From the NCBI GenBank assembly GCA_030619765.1, contig JAUXAU010000001.1, positions 1 through 64,000 on the forward strand: a stretch of 64,000 nt of DNA, in the 5' to 3' direction. Each line of letters begins with the position of its first letter. Positions within the stretch are counted from its first letter, which is position 1. A model generated the notes under the pieces. The model saw only the letters and a list, made by a program, of their open reading frames with translations, was not told the origin of the DNA and did not search any database. Of the stretch, positions 25,383 through 34,819 are shown one piece after another. Origin of the DNA: Thermoplasmatota archaeon (GTDB lineage Archaea > Thermoplasmatota > E2 > DHVEG-1). The position numbers and the translations under genes were made by a program.

Positions 25383-26102
25383 ATGACAGATGGAGAAAGA
25401 GCTGCATGGAAGATGTACGTGAAATCGTTTTATGATGCTCAGAGAAAGCGAATAGACTATGCAAACAGGCTTCATAAAAAGAAAAACAATGATTCAACCA
25501 AGGGTGAATATAAAGAGTTGCCGTTGGCGGATAGGCTGTTGTTTGAGGATTTGTTAAAGAATCATCAGGATATAGAGAAGGTGATACTCAAAGCTATGTG
25601 TAAAAAGCTTGAAAGTGTACCTATTTGGAAAGAGTATCTAAAAGATGTTCCTGGTGTAGGACCAACAATGGCTGCTTTAATCGTTTCAGAGTTTGACATT
25701 GAGAAATGGATAACTGTGAGCAAAGGATGGAAGTTTGCTGGTTTACATGTTGAGAATGGAAAAGCACTAAAACCCATTAAGGGTGAGAAACTTTGCTGGA
25801 ACAAGTTTTTAAGATCAAAACTTTTAGGAGTTTTGGGGCCAAGTTTTCTTAAGTGTAATAGTCCGTATCGAGAGTACTATGACAACATGAAACATCGATT
25901 AGAGTCTAAGAATTGGGGTGTTGCAAGTAAGAATCCCACAGATAAAAGTAGACCAAAGGCGGGACATCAACATAATGCTGCAATACGCTACATGGTTAAG
26001 ATGTTTCTCAAAGATCTTTATGTTGCTTGGCGTACTTTAGAGGGATTGGATGTAAGGCCTCCGTACAATGATGAGTATGGGAATGGGCATCATAGTGAAT
26101 AG
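25383..26102 (+). CDS. IS110/IS116-type transposase C-terminal (HhH, Transposase_20-like) domain protein, stand-alone
   Basis: LKDVPGVGPTMAALIVSEFDIEKWITVSKGWKFAGLHVENGKALKPIKGEKLCWNKFLRSKLLGVLGPSFLK...AAIRYMVKMFLKDLYVAWR; no N-terminal DEDD catalytic domain seen. Confidence 0.6.
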   Translation: MTDGERAAWKMYVKSFYDAQRKRIDYANRLHKKKNNDSTKGEYKELPLADRLLFEDLLKNHQDIEKVILKAMCKKLESVPIWKEYLKDVPGVGPTMAALIVSEFDIEKWITVSKGWKFAGLHVENGKALKPIKGEKLCWNKFLRSKLLGVLGPSFLKCNSPYREYYDNMKHRLESKNWGVASKNPTDKSRPKAGHQHNAAIRYMVKMFLKDLYVAWRTLEGLDVRPPYNDEYGNGHHSE

Positions 26103-26129
26103 ATGTGACTTTTATGGTCACGTGCCATG

Positions 26130-26946
26130 AGAAAACCATAACCGACAAGCGAGCCACATTTTAGGAGAAAACCAGTAGGAGGAAGCGCGTCAATTTTCTT
26201 AAGGAAACCATGCCAGAGAAACGAGTCAGACAATCAAAGAAAACCAAATCTGATAAGCGAGTCATCTTGGACAAGAAAACCACTGAGCACAAGCGAGTCG
26301 TATCATTTGAGAAAACCAGAGTGAAAAAGCGAGCCATTGTTTGAGAGAAAACCGTTGAGTGGAAGCGTGCCGAAAAGTCAAAGGCATCCATGTTTTATAG
26401 CGAGCCACTGTGTAGGAGAAAACCAGCATGAATAAGCTAGCCATGTCGAGCGAGAAAACCAATGGCAGTAAGCGAGTCACGAAACCAAAGGAAGCCAAAA
26501 GGTGAGAGCGAGCCACGGACAGGAAGAAAACCACCCAAGAAAAGCGAGTCAGAGGGTTAAAGGAAACCAAGAAGGGCAAGCGGGCCAACTACATTGAGAA
26601 AACCAGATAAGAGGAGCGAGTCATCCCGGGCAAGAAAACCACTCTGCACAAGCGAGTCAAAGAGTAAAAGAAAACCAGATATCTGAAGCGAGTCACGCAG
26701 TCCAAGAAAACCAGAAGAAGTAAGCGAGTCATAAGCAGCGAGAAAACCATGAAAGGAAAGCGAATCAAATTAACAAAGAAAATCAAGTCGCATAAGAGAG
26801 CTACACTGTAGAAGGAAACCAGAATGGGAAAGCGAGCTAGTTGGCAAAAGAAAACCATATCAGCAGAGCGAGTCATTAAAGTAAAGAAAACCATGAATGA
26901 AAAGCGAGCCGAGAGACGGAAGAAAACCACAGGATTTAAGCGAATT
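26130..26946. repeat. 23-unit phased 36-bp two-box array: AGAAAACCA-N8-AAGCGAGYC-N10
   Basis: Box 1 starts at 26130+36k (8 copies), then 26417+36k (15 copies) after a single 1-nt slip; box 2 is 17 nt after each box-1 start; N8 and N10 are unrelated between units. Confidence 0.95.
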
Positions 26947-26964
26947 TTTTAAAGGATAAATTAA

Positions 26965-28278
26965 ATGGATTTTTTATTAAGTTCTGATGTTGCTAACGAA
27001 CAAATAATTTTATCTGCAGCAACTCAATCACTCAACCATTATGGACTTTTTGCCAATTTATCTGTAGAGGATTTTTTGAAACCCGAGCACCGGACTGCAG
27101 CTCGTGCACTGTTAGACATTGGTGAACCATGTGGAGTTGAGTTGCTGCATTCTTTTTGTAAGAAGTTGGATTCATCAATACCAACAATAGAAGACTTACA
27201 GGAACTTTACAGCAAGAAGTTGCCTCCTATCAAAGAATTTCAGAAACACATTGAGCTCTTAAAATCTGACACTCGCCGACGACAAATTGAGGATCGGTTA
27301 CTTCCACAGCTTCTTGAAAACTTAGCCACAAAATCAAAACCCATCAGTGAAATTTCTGCAATCGCTGCGCAAATAAAGGAAGTGGCGGATAGCGGTGCTG
27401 GAAAAATATTTTTCTTAAACACAGAAGAATTGTTAAAGCAATACGAAAAGTCATTGTCTGCTGGAAACTTTTTTAGCTGTGGTTTTGGTAAAATAAATGA
27501 TAGCTTAGTTAGGGGATTTGCTCCGGGGGAAGTGACAATTATTGCAGGTCGCCCTGCAATGGGAAAATCTACCTGGGCAGTTGAATCTGCAATCAGGTTG
27601 TCACGCAAAAAAGTAACGACTTTGTTTTTCTCGCTGGAAATGGATCCACTAGCAATTGTTAATAGAATGATCTCTCGAATATCTGGCATTCATTTAAGCC
27701 GATTGACAAAGGCTCGACAAGGTTTAACTCAGACAGAACACAGAAAAATTTGGGATGCAGAAACTAGATTGAGAAAGAACAAGTTTTTATTCTTGTGTGG
27801 TAAAAGCGCAAGTTTACAGTTTATCTCAGAGCAGATTAGACGATTCAAGATTAAATATGAAGTTGATTACTTAGTTGTTTTTGTTGATCTTTTTGGTAAA
27901 ATACAAGATTTAAGGAGTAGTTATCTTGCGCAAAGCACTGAAAAATGTTTGAATAGAATCCAATCTATGGCCCAAGAGTTGCAAGTTCATTTCGTGCTGA
28001 CTGCACAAATAAATAGAGATGCAGAAAAGGGAAAATCGGTTTGGGACTATCGTCCTAAATTGAAAAATATTAAAAATGCTGGAGCTTTTGAAGAAGTTGG
28101 TGATTTGATTCTTTTATTGTTCAGGGCAAAGTATTACGACAATCGCATTAGAGATGATGTGCTGGAGGTAAATATTGCGAAGCAAAGAAATGGGGAAGCT
28201 GGAACAACACATAGATTTCTTTTTCAAGGCGAAACTTCTCGGATAATTGATACAGATATCACAGACCTGAGGGAATAA
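26965..28278 (+). CDS. DnaB-like replicative helicase
   Basis: PGEVTIIAGRPAMGKSTWAVESAIRL (Walker A), LFFSLEMDPLAIVNRMIS. Confidence 0.9.
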   Translation: MDFLLSSDVANEQIILSAATQSLNHYGLFANLSVEDFLKPEHRTAARALLDIGEPCGVELLHSFCKKLDSSIPTIEDLQELYSKKLPPIKEFQKHIELLKSDTRRRQIEDRLLPQLLENLATKSKPISEISAIAAQIKEVADSGAGKIFFLNTEELLKQYEKSLSAGNFFSCGFGKINDSLVRGFAPGEVTIIAGRPAMGKSTWAVESAIRLSRKKVTTLFFSLEMDPLAIVNRMISRISGIHLSRLTKARQGLTQTEHRKIWDAETRLRKNKFLFLCGKSASLQFISEQIRRFKIKYEVDYLVVFVDLFGKIQDLRSSYLAQSTEKCLNRIQSMAQELQVHFVLTAQINRDAEKGKSVWDYRPKLKNIKNAGAFEEVGDLILLLFRAKYYDNRIRDDVLEVNIAKQRNGEAGTTHRFLFQGETSRIIDTDITDLRE

Positions 28279-29214
28279 ATGGAAAAAATTGTTGTTAAGG
28301 TGGTGTTGAAAAAACATCCTGAATTGATGCAAGTAAACACGCATAGACTTTTGACTGATCTGGGTGCAATTGAAATCAAGCGTGTAGATGATGAATGGAA
28401 GTTTTCGTGTATAAATCCAGATCATCCAGACATTCATCCATCAATGAGTTTCAACGAAAAAAATGGCTACTACAACTGTTTCTCTTGTGGTGCGAAGGGT
28501 AGATGGTGGATCTCTTTAGTCATGCAGGCCACGAAATGTTCTTACAACGAAGCTGTTGATACTGTTGTAGAATATGTTGTGTTGGTAAGAGATCATGTTG
28601 AAAAACCAGAACCCAAAAGACTGATCAGGGAGAAGCATGTATGTCCAGATCTTGTGGACATACCCTACAAAGCAATTAAATATTTAGATCATCGTGGAAT
28701 TCCTTTATGGTTTGCAGTACAAAAGAAGGCACGATGGAATGAAGATATGCAAAGAATTGTTATTCCTGTAGAGTCGGCTGGATGGACAGCACGAAAGATT
28801 GAAGACAATATTGAAGTAAAGTGGTTACACTCTAGAGGCTTCTCAAAAAGTAACACCTTATATAATTATCACCTGTATAGAAAAAAGAAAATGGTAGGAG
28901 TTGTTGAAGGTGTGTTTGATTGCTGGAAGGTGGAGTTGTGTGGATTTTCTTGTGTTGCAACTCTAGGAGCTCAAATAACAAATAATCAATTAAACCTTTT
29001 AAATCAGTTTCCAGAACTTGTAGTCATACCTGATAATGATCAAGGTGGGGATCTATTCGTTGAGAAAATTTCAATGCTGTCTTCAGTAAATTTATATGTT
29101 GTTAAACTTCCAAAAAAAGATGCGGGTGATTGCGGCCTGGGTGAGCTAAGGGAGTGCTGGGAAAACAAGGTATCATTTTGGTCTCACTACTCACATTTAT
29201 TTAAAAGGAGTTAA
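28279..29214 (+). CDS. DnaG-like primase (CHC2 Zn finger + TOPRIM)
   Basis: CINPDHPDIHPSMSFNEKNGYYNCFSCGAKG; VVEGVFDCWKV...VVIPDNDQGGD. Confidence 0.88.
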   Translation: MEKIVVKVVLKKHPELMQVNTHRLLTDLGAIEIKRVDDEWKFSCINPDHPDIHPSMSFNEKNGYYNCFSCGAKGRWWISLVMQATKCSYNEAVDTVVEYVVLVRDHVEKPEPKRLIREKHVCPDLVDIPYKAIKYLDHRGIPLWFAVQKKARWNEDMQRIVIPVESAGWTARKIEDNIEVKWLHSRGFSKSNTLYNYHLYRKKKMVGVVEGVFDCWKVELCGFSCVATLGAQITNNQLNLLNQFPELVVIPDNDQGGDLFVEKISMLSSVNLYVVKLPKKDAGDCGLGELRECWENKVSFWSHYSHLFKRS

Positions 29215-29231
29215 AAAAAATTAAAAAATGC

Positions 29232-29260
29232 TTTACTTTTTTGCTGAAAGATGCTATTAT
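29232..29260 (+). promoter_or_regulatory. Extended -10 sigma70-like promoter
   Basis: TTTACT-N17-TATTAT, TGC before -10. Confidence 0.65.
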
Positions 29261-29278
29261 AGATAGTAGGAGAAAGAT

Positions 29279-30019
29279 GTGGTCGACAATAAACAGTACT
29301 TGAAAATGAAGGAAAAGTTTCTACCATTAAAATTAAGGTTGATGAACGATTTTAAAAGGTCATTAACGAGAGATGAGATGGGACAAATTCTCGATATCGC
29401 AATATGGCAAGGTATGGAAAGCTGTCAGAATAAGAAGTATATGGTTTCATCTGTTTCATCTTATATGAAATGGGGGCTTAAGCTAGCAGTAAGAAAAGAA
29501 AATGCTTATCAAAATCATTATGTTAATTCAGAAATTTTATCCACATGTGAATATCCTGCAAACGATAACAAAATTATCAACACTGTAATTCTTGATCAAA
29601 TGATTTTAAAAGCCACTGAGGGTTTTATTTCAAATGGTAGTTTTATTGTACTGACAGAAAAAGAACGAAATGTTATCAATTACCTGAGAAAGTTTAATCA
29701 AAAAGATATTCCAGAAGAACTTAATGTGTCGAAGGCTGTTGTATGTGAACGTAAAATCAAGGCTTTGCACAAAATGAGGTTAATGATGAAAAAGTATGAG
29801 CCACACCCTGTGTGGTGTGAAAGACGTATGAAAAATCGTGATCCAAATAGATGTGGCACGTGCCCTTTAAAGGGCTCGTCTTTTATAAAATGTCAGGCAA
29901 GAAATATGCCGAAGCAGAGGATGAAGCTTTTTGAACACAGCCCTGAATTTTTGGAAAAGCTGGGCTTTGTGCCAAGGAGAATAAGAGTTGCTAGAGAATT
30001 GAAAGGGGAATCAATTTAA
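29279..30019 (+). CDS. Sigma-70-like/HTH protein (putative)
   Basis: LTEKERNVINYLRKFNQKDIPEELNVSKAVVCERKIKALHKMR resembles sigma region 4; GTG start. Confidence 0.4.
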   Translation: MVDNKQYLKMKEKFLPLKLRLMNDFKRSLTRDEMGQILDIAIWQGMESCQNKKYMVSSVSSYMKWGLKLAVRKENAYQNHYVNSEILSTCEYPANDNKIINTVILDQMILKATEGFISNGSFIVLTEKERNVINYLRKFNQKDIPEELNVSKAVVCERKIKALHKMRLMMKKYEPHPVWCERRMKNRDPNRCGTCPLKGSSFIKCQARNMPKQRMKLFEHSPEFLEKLGFVPRRIRVARELKGESI

Positions 30020-30126
30020 TAAGATTAAGTTATTATCACAGAGAAAACCACTGTATGGGAGCATTTGATTCTCCTTTTATTATTTGTAAACTAAAGCCGG
30101 AGGGCTTTAAACTTAAAGGAACATAT

Positions 30127-30549
30127 ATGCGAAAAGTAAAAAGAGAGTTAAAAAAAGTTGCTGGGCCGAAAAGGAAAAAGGCTGTCAAGCCAACAAGGAA
30201 AAAGAAAGCAGGAAAAACTGTTGAGCCAAAAAAGAAGCGTGAAGTGCTGATGGTCAGTGTGCCGGTACAAAATCCAGAAACTTGGATGCTTGTTGCATTG
30301 GCTGCAATATTGTGGCCTCTGTGTGTAGTGTTCTGTAGAGTTGGATTTTTTCTTGATGAGACACATTGGCGTATCTTGGATTTGCGCTCTATGCAAAATG
30401 TCTCATTTAAGGAACATGTAAAGAAAGTTAGTAATAGGAAACTGATGAAGCTTTACAAAAGATCGCAAATGCTGGCACGGTACAACAATCCGGAAGCCAA
30501 GAAAAAGTTTAGGTTAATAAAATCAGAACTTAAAAGGAGAGGAAAGTAA
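30127..30549 (+). CDS. Lys-rich hypothetical protein with TM segment
   Basis: MRKVKRELKKVAGPKRKKAVKPTRKK...; aaaggaacat RBS; ORF track starts at 30055. Confidence 0.55.
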   Translation: MRKVKRELKKVAGPKRKKAVKPTRKKKAGKTVEPKKKREVLMVSVPVQNPETWMLVALAAILWPLCVVFCRVGFFLDETHWRILDLRSMQNVSFKEHVKKVSNRKLMKLYKRSQMLARYNNPEAKKKFRLIKSELKRRGK

Positions 30550-31091
30550 TGGCAAGAGTAAGAAAAAACGAGTTAGTTGAGTACTATTGTGGAAACACAA
30601 AGTGTGGAAAGGTTGTCTCAGGGAATGACAAAATGTGTCCCTTCTGTAAATCTAACTTTGTTCCTCTTGATTCAGAGGATAATAAGGTTGAGGAGACAAA
30701 GGCAAAGATTGAACATGTTTTAGAGGAGCAAAAAGAAACTCCTAAGGCTGACAAGCAAAGAAAGCTTAAGCCTAAAGAAGAAGTGCCTGTTGATCCTGGT
30801 GAAACGAAGGAGGAGATGCAAGAAGAAGAACTTGTGAAGGCAGAGCAGCCTGACGAAGCAGAAAAAGAAGTAGATGTGCAAGAAGAGGAACCGGCAGAAG
30901 ATGAGCAAGATGATGAAGATGTAACTGAAGACATCAAGGACATTCTGTCTGACGGAGAGATAGAAATTGCATCTCTGGTGAAAATGATTTCGCAAGGTGG
31001 AGTTGCTCTTAACGAAGCAAGTATCAAGAAACAACTAGACAAATTAGGAGCAACTGTAGATGCTGAAGGCATTGTCACACTTAACGATTAA
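30549..31091 (+). CDS. Zn-ribbon + acidic low-complexity protein
   Basis: YYCGNTKCGKVVSGNDKMCPFCKSNF then Glu-rich region. Confidence 0.65.
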   Translation: MARVRKNELVEYYCGNTKCGKVVSGNDKMCPFCKSNFVPLDSEDNKVEETKAKIEHVLEEQKETPKADKQRKLKPKEEVPVDPGETKEEMQEEELVKAEQPDEAEKEVDVQEEEPAEDEQDDEDVTEDIKDILSDGEIEIASLVKMISQGGVALNEASIKKQLDKLGATVDAEGIVTLND

Positions 31092-31548
31092 GTTTAAAAA
31101 ACTTCATCCGGATGCAAAAACACCAACTCATGCTTATGAATTGGATGCAGGATGGGACTTCTACGCACTAGAAGATATTCAGCTCCCTGCTCTTGGTATA
31201 GGACTTGTGCCTACTGGAATTGCTATTGAGATGCCTAAATCAATTATGATAGAAAAATTTGATGGTGGTGTCGTTAGCTTAATATGTGAAGCACAGATGA
31301 GGCCTCGGAGCAGTCTTCGTTTAAAAAATGTTCTGGTAACATTGGGAACGATTGATGCTGGATACCATGGAGATGTATCTGCTATTGTTGTAAACTATAA
31401 TAGCTTCATCTACACAGTAGAAAAGGGAGAGAAAATTTGTCAGGTTGTTGTCGCACTAATTCCCTTTATAAAGTATAAAGAGGAAAAAGAGTTGAGTACA
31501 TCTGATAGAGGAGAAAAAGGCTTTGGCTCGAGTGATCAAAAGAAGTGA
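31060..31548 (+). CDS. dut: dUTPase
   Basis: HAYELDAGWDFYA, MRPRSSLRLKN, LGTIDAGYHGDVSAIVVN, STSDRGEKGFGSS (motifs I-V). Confidence 0.9.
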   Translation: MLKALSHLTIKFKKLHPDAKTPTHAYELDAGWDFYALEDIQLPALGIGLVPTGIAIEMPKSIMIEKFDGGVVSLICEAQMRPRSSLRLKNVLVTLGTIDAGYHGDVSAIVVNYNSFIYTVEKGEKICQVVVALIPFIKYKEEKELSTSDRGEKGFGSSDQKK

Positions 31549-34081
31549 GATATCACAGGAAATAATTGATGCAGGTGGTGTTGCTGGTCGTAGGTTGACT
31601 GAAGCTGCTAAAAAGGCAGTAGAAAGACCTGGTCGGAAACCAAAGCAAGTTAAAAGCAACTGTGAGATTTGTGGTCTGGGAGAAACAAGTGTTTCTGATA
31701 GTGGTGTGCGCAGAAAAAAAGTTGTTAGCGTGCATTCTAAAGATGTAAGAATAATGCTGATTGCAGAATCTCCAGGAAGTGTAGAAATTGAGCGTAATGA
31801 ACTACTTGTAGGACCTGCTGGACAACTATCAGATAGGATTTTAGAAGATGGGAATCTTCCTAGGGGAGATGTTTTTGTTGCAAACATTTTGAAATGTCGC
31901 CCATTAAATGACAGAGATCCTAAACCTAAAGAAATTAAAGCTTGCTTTCCTTTTTTGCTTGAAGAAATTCGTAAAGTAAAGCCTATAGTGATAATGCCAC
32001 TTGGATCTCCTGCACTTAAAGCAATAACAGGCCTGACAAGTATTGAGCGTTGGGCAGGAAAAAGACTTTATTCAAGGATATATAACTGTTGGATCATTCC
32101 AATGATTCACCCAAGTGCCATTCTGCGTAGAAAGCATCAAACTTTTGACAGTATTTTAGAATGGGACATGTTAGACTACAAGATATCTGTTAAGGCAGTG
32201 AAAGCAGCAAAGAAAAGTCAACATGCTATGAGAAGAATTTTAAAAGTTGATAAGAGATTGGTGGCATCAAAAGAAGAAGCGGCAATGTATTGTAGGCTAT
32301 GTAAACAGGCGAAAGCATTTGCATTCGATTTTGAAACATACTTTGAGTTCAGTGAGTATATGAAGAAAGGTCTTACAAATTTCCCTGGGGATAAAATTGC
32401 TAAAGGTTTGGGGCTTTGTCGCCAGCCTGGCTTTGCAGTGTATATTCCAGAAGAGTTTCTTGATAAACAAATGTTAATGGATTTGTTTAGTTCTGAGAAT
32501 ATAAAAATTGCACACAACTTTAAATTTGATCAAGATGTGGCAGCTGAGCTGGGTATTGAAATAAAGGGAAAGCGGTTTGACACTATGCTTGCACATCATC
32601 TTATAGATGAGAACCTGCCACATGGATTGGATGATCTTGAATGGGTGTATCTGGATAAGGGTGGCCGATTGAATGTTGCAGATGAGTATTATGATACACC
32701 TTATTGGGATTCCATTTCACAAGAAATAATGTGTGATTATTGTTGTGATGACTGTGAAAGCGCATTTTTGTTGTTTGAGAGATTTCAAAAGATTCTAAAA
32801 GAACAGCAACTTGATTATGTGTTTGAGAATATCTCTATGCCTTTAATTGATGTTGTCTCCAGTATGGAAAAGAATGGAGTGTATATAGATCAAGAAAAAA
32901 CACAACGGTTATCTGATTGTTGCACTGAGATTGCTGAGTTAGAACAAACTGTTGTTCACAATGCTGCTGGTGGAGAATTTAATATCAACTCTGGTCAGCA
33001 ACTTGGGAATGTCCTCTACAAGAAACTTCGTCTGCCGGCAAAAAAGACTCCAAAAGGTAACTGGAAAACAGATGCTGATACTCTTGAGAATCTTATCCCA
33101 TTTGATAAATCAAATATTATAAATCATGTCCTGGCTTATAAGAAGCAAAAAAAGATATTGTCAACTTATTGTAATCGCATCAAGAGAATGTTAAAGGATA
33201 GTGGAGATGGGAGAGCTCATTTTAAATATGTACAGCATGGAACTGTAACTGGAAGATTGTCCAGTGGCTTCCATCAATTCCCACGAGACAAGATGATAAG
33301 AGCTCAAATAGCTGCACCTCTTGGAAGGAAACTTATATCAACAGATTTTGAACAGATTGAACTTCGTATTGGTGCACTTATGTCAGGTGATAAAGAGTTG
33401 TTAAGAGCTTTTGAAACAGGTGAAGATATTCATAGATTTATAGCTGCACAAATTTATGAATGTTCTTTGGATGAAGTTACTGATGAAATGCGAACTAATG
33501 CTAAACGATTTGACTTTAGTGTATTCTATGGCGCTGGTGTGGGTTTAATTGTAGAATATTTTGGTGTAAGCCTTGAGAAGGCTCAGAAGTTGTATGATGC
33601 ATTTTTTAATAGATTTAGAAGAGTGAAAGAATGGGCTCAAGAGCAATACGATTTTGTGAGTGAAATGAAATTTGTTGTTGATATTTTTGGTAGACGCAGA
33701 CGATTACCTGCAATAGATAGTGAAAATGAAGGATTCAGGGCAGAAGCAGAAAGGCAATCGATAAATAGCCCGGTTCAGGGTGGGGCTTCTGATTGTGCAT
33801 GTATTGCTTTAATAAGACTTTATGATCGTATCAAGAGAGAAGAATTAGATGCAAAGATTATTGCGTTTATTCATGATGAAATTATTCTTGAGGTGGATGA
33901 TAGTATATCAGATTATTGTTGTAAGCTCGTTAAAGAAGAATGTGAGAGGCCAATTCCTCAAATTGATGTTCCTCTTAAAGTGGACATAAATGTTGTGCAG
34001 AATTGGTGGGATGATCATGAATCTGGCACAAGATGGGATGAATATAAGGATGTAGAAAAGTTGAAAAAATTCTGGAGGTAA
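31523..34081 (+). CDS. Fusion of family-4/5 uracil-DNA glycosylase, 3'-5' exonuclease and family A DNA polymerase
   Basis: UDG: IMLIAESPGSVEIERNELLVGPAGQLSDRIL, NILKCRPLNDRDPKPKEI, MIHPSAIL; exo: FAFDFETYFEF; PolA: STDFEQIELRIGALMSGD, RTNAKRFDFSVFYGAG, FIHDEIILEV. Confidence 0.9.
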   Translation: MARVIKRSEISQEIIDAGGVAGRRLTEAAKKAVERPGRKPKQVKSNCEICGLGETSVSDSGVRRKKVVSVHSKDVRIMLIAESPGSVEIERNELLVGPAGQLSDRILEDGNLPRGDVFVANILKCRPLNDRDPKPKEIKACFPFLLEEIRKVKPIVIMPLGSPALKAITGLTSIERWAGKRLYSRIYNCWIIPMIHPSAILRRKHQTFDSILEWDMLDYKISVKAVKAAKKSQHAMRRILKVDKRLVASKEEAAMYCRLCKQAKAFAFDFETYFEFSEYMKKGLTNFPGDKIAKGLGLCRQPGFAVYIPEEFLDKQMLMDLFSSENIKIAHNFKFDQDVAAELGIEIKGKRFDTMLAHHLIDENLPHGLDDLEWVYLDKGGRLNVADEYYDTPYWDSISQEIMCDYCCDDCESAFLLFERFQKILKEQQLDYVFENISMPLIDVVSSMEKNGVYIDQEKTQRLSDCCTEIAELEQTVVHNAAGGEFNINSGQQLGNVLYKKLRLPAKKTPKGNWKTDADTLENLIPFDKSNIINHVLAYKKQKKILSTYCNRIKRMLKDSGDGRAHFKYVQHGTVTGRLSSGFHQFPRDKMIRAQIAAPLGRKLISTDFEQIELRIGALMSGDKELLRAFETGEDIHRFIAAQIYECSLDEVTDEMRTNAKRFDFSVFYGAGVGLIVEYFGVSLEKAQKLYDAFFNRFRRVKEWAQEQYDFVSEMKFVVDIFGRRRRLPAIDSENEGFRAEAERQSINSPVQGGASDCACIALIRLYDRIKREELDAKIIAFIHDEIILEVDDSISDYCCKLVKEECERPIPQIDVPLKVDINVVQNWWDDHESGTRWDEYKDVEKLKKFWR

Positions 34082-34085
34082 TGTA

Positions 34086-34268
34086 ATGAAACAGTGTTCC
34101 AAAAAAGCAATACAAAAGTTGCAAGAACGAATTCCTTTGAATATAGGGATAAGAGTTAATGTTGGGAAGGCAAAAGAAGATTATGCAGAATCTATGGGAA
34201 AAGTTGTTGAAGAGTTATCAGACAATGAGAAAAAGCAGGCTATTTTAGATGCTGTTTTGGCCTCGTAA
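34086..34268 (+). CDS. Hypothetical small protein
   Basis: ORF; ctggaggtaatg RBS. Confidence 0.5.
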   Translation: MKQCSKKAIQKLQERIPLNIGIRVNVGKAKEDYAESMGKVVEELSDNEKKQAILDAVLAS

Positions 34269-34297
34269 TTATGTGGTAAGAAAGTAGGAGTAGCAAA

Positions 34298-34819
34298 TTG
34301 GAAGATTTATTACAATGGTTGAAAAATAAACATCAAAAATTAGAAGAAAAAATGAAAGTGCTGTTTGGTGATGAAATTTCTTTTGCAGAATTAAATAAGA
34401 GAATGGCTAATTATGGCTCTGATTATGCTTGGGCAATAGCAGAAGATTCAATTGCAGAAGAAGTCTACAGAAAGAAAAAACTTGCTTTTGATCAGTGGCT
34501 AGATAGACTCCTTGCTATTGCAAAAACAGAAGATCCGAAACAGGCAGTGAAAGCATTGCAAGCGATCATTGCTGCAGAAAATAAAGAAGAATGGATTAAG
34601 TGGAAACATGAACTTTTGCAGCTTGAACTACGAAAAAATGCACGATCAATGTTTATAAAAGTCTGGGGAAACATGAAGGATATTTACATAGAACTTGCAC
34701 GAAATATGCGTGCTGATTATCAGTCTTCAGGTGGAGTTTCCATTGGGGAGACTGGTAAACAAAGAGTAGCAAAAATTAAACGAATAAGGAGATTAAGTAA
34801 TGAATCTGAAAAAGCTTAG
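34298..34819 (+). CDS. Hypothetical protein
   Basis: ORF. Confidence 0.55.
   Translation: MEDLLQWLKNKHQKLEEKMKVLFGDEISFAELNKRMANYGSDYAWAIAEDSIAEEVYRKKKLAFDQWLDRLLAIAKTEDPKQAVKALQAIIAAENKEEWIKWKHELLQLELRKNARSMFIKVWGNMKDIYIELARNMRADYQSSGGVSIGETGKQRVAKIKRIRRLSNESEKA

Noticed and set aside
25383-26102. Intact IS110-family insertion element
   Set aside because: Only the C-terminal-like domain is apparent, there are no recognisable element ends or flanking target signals, and the gene sits in frame-coupled phage synteny.
26161-26930. Minus-strand ORFs 26161-26391, 26262-26588, 26589-26930
   Set aside because: They are translations of the 36-bp array (12-aa periodicity) without an RBS; artefacts of the repeat.
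26130-26946. CRISPR array
   Set aside because: Conserved boxes are only 9 bp, two different boxes alternate, and spacers are 8/10 nt. No cas genes or leader seen.
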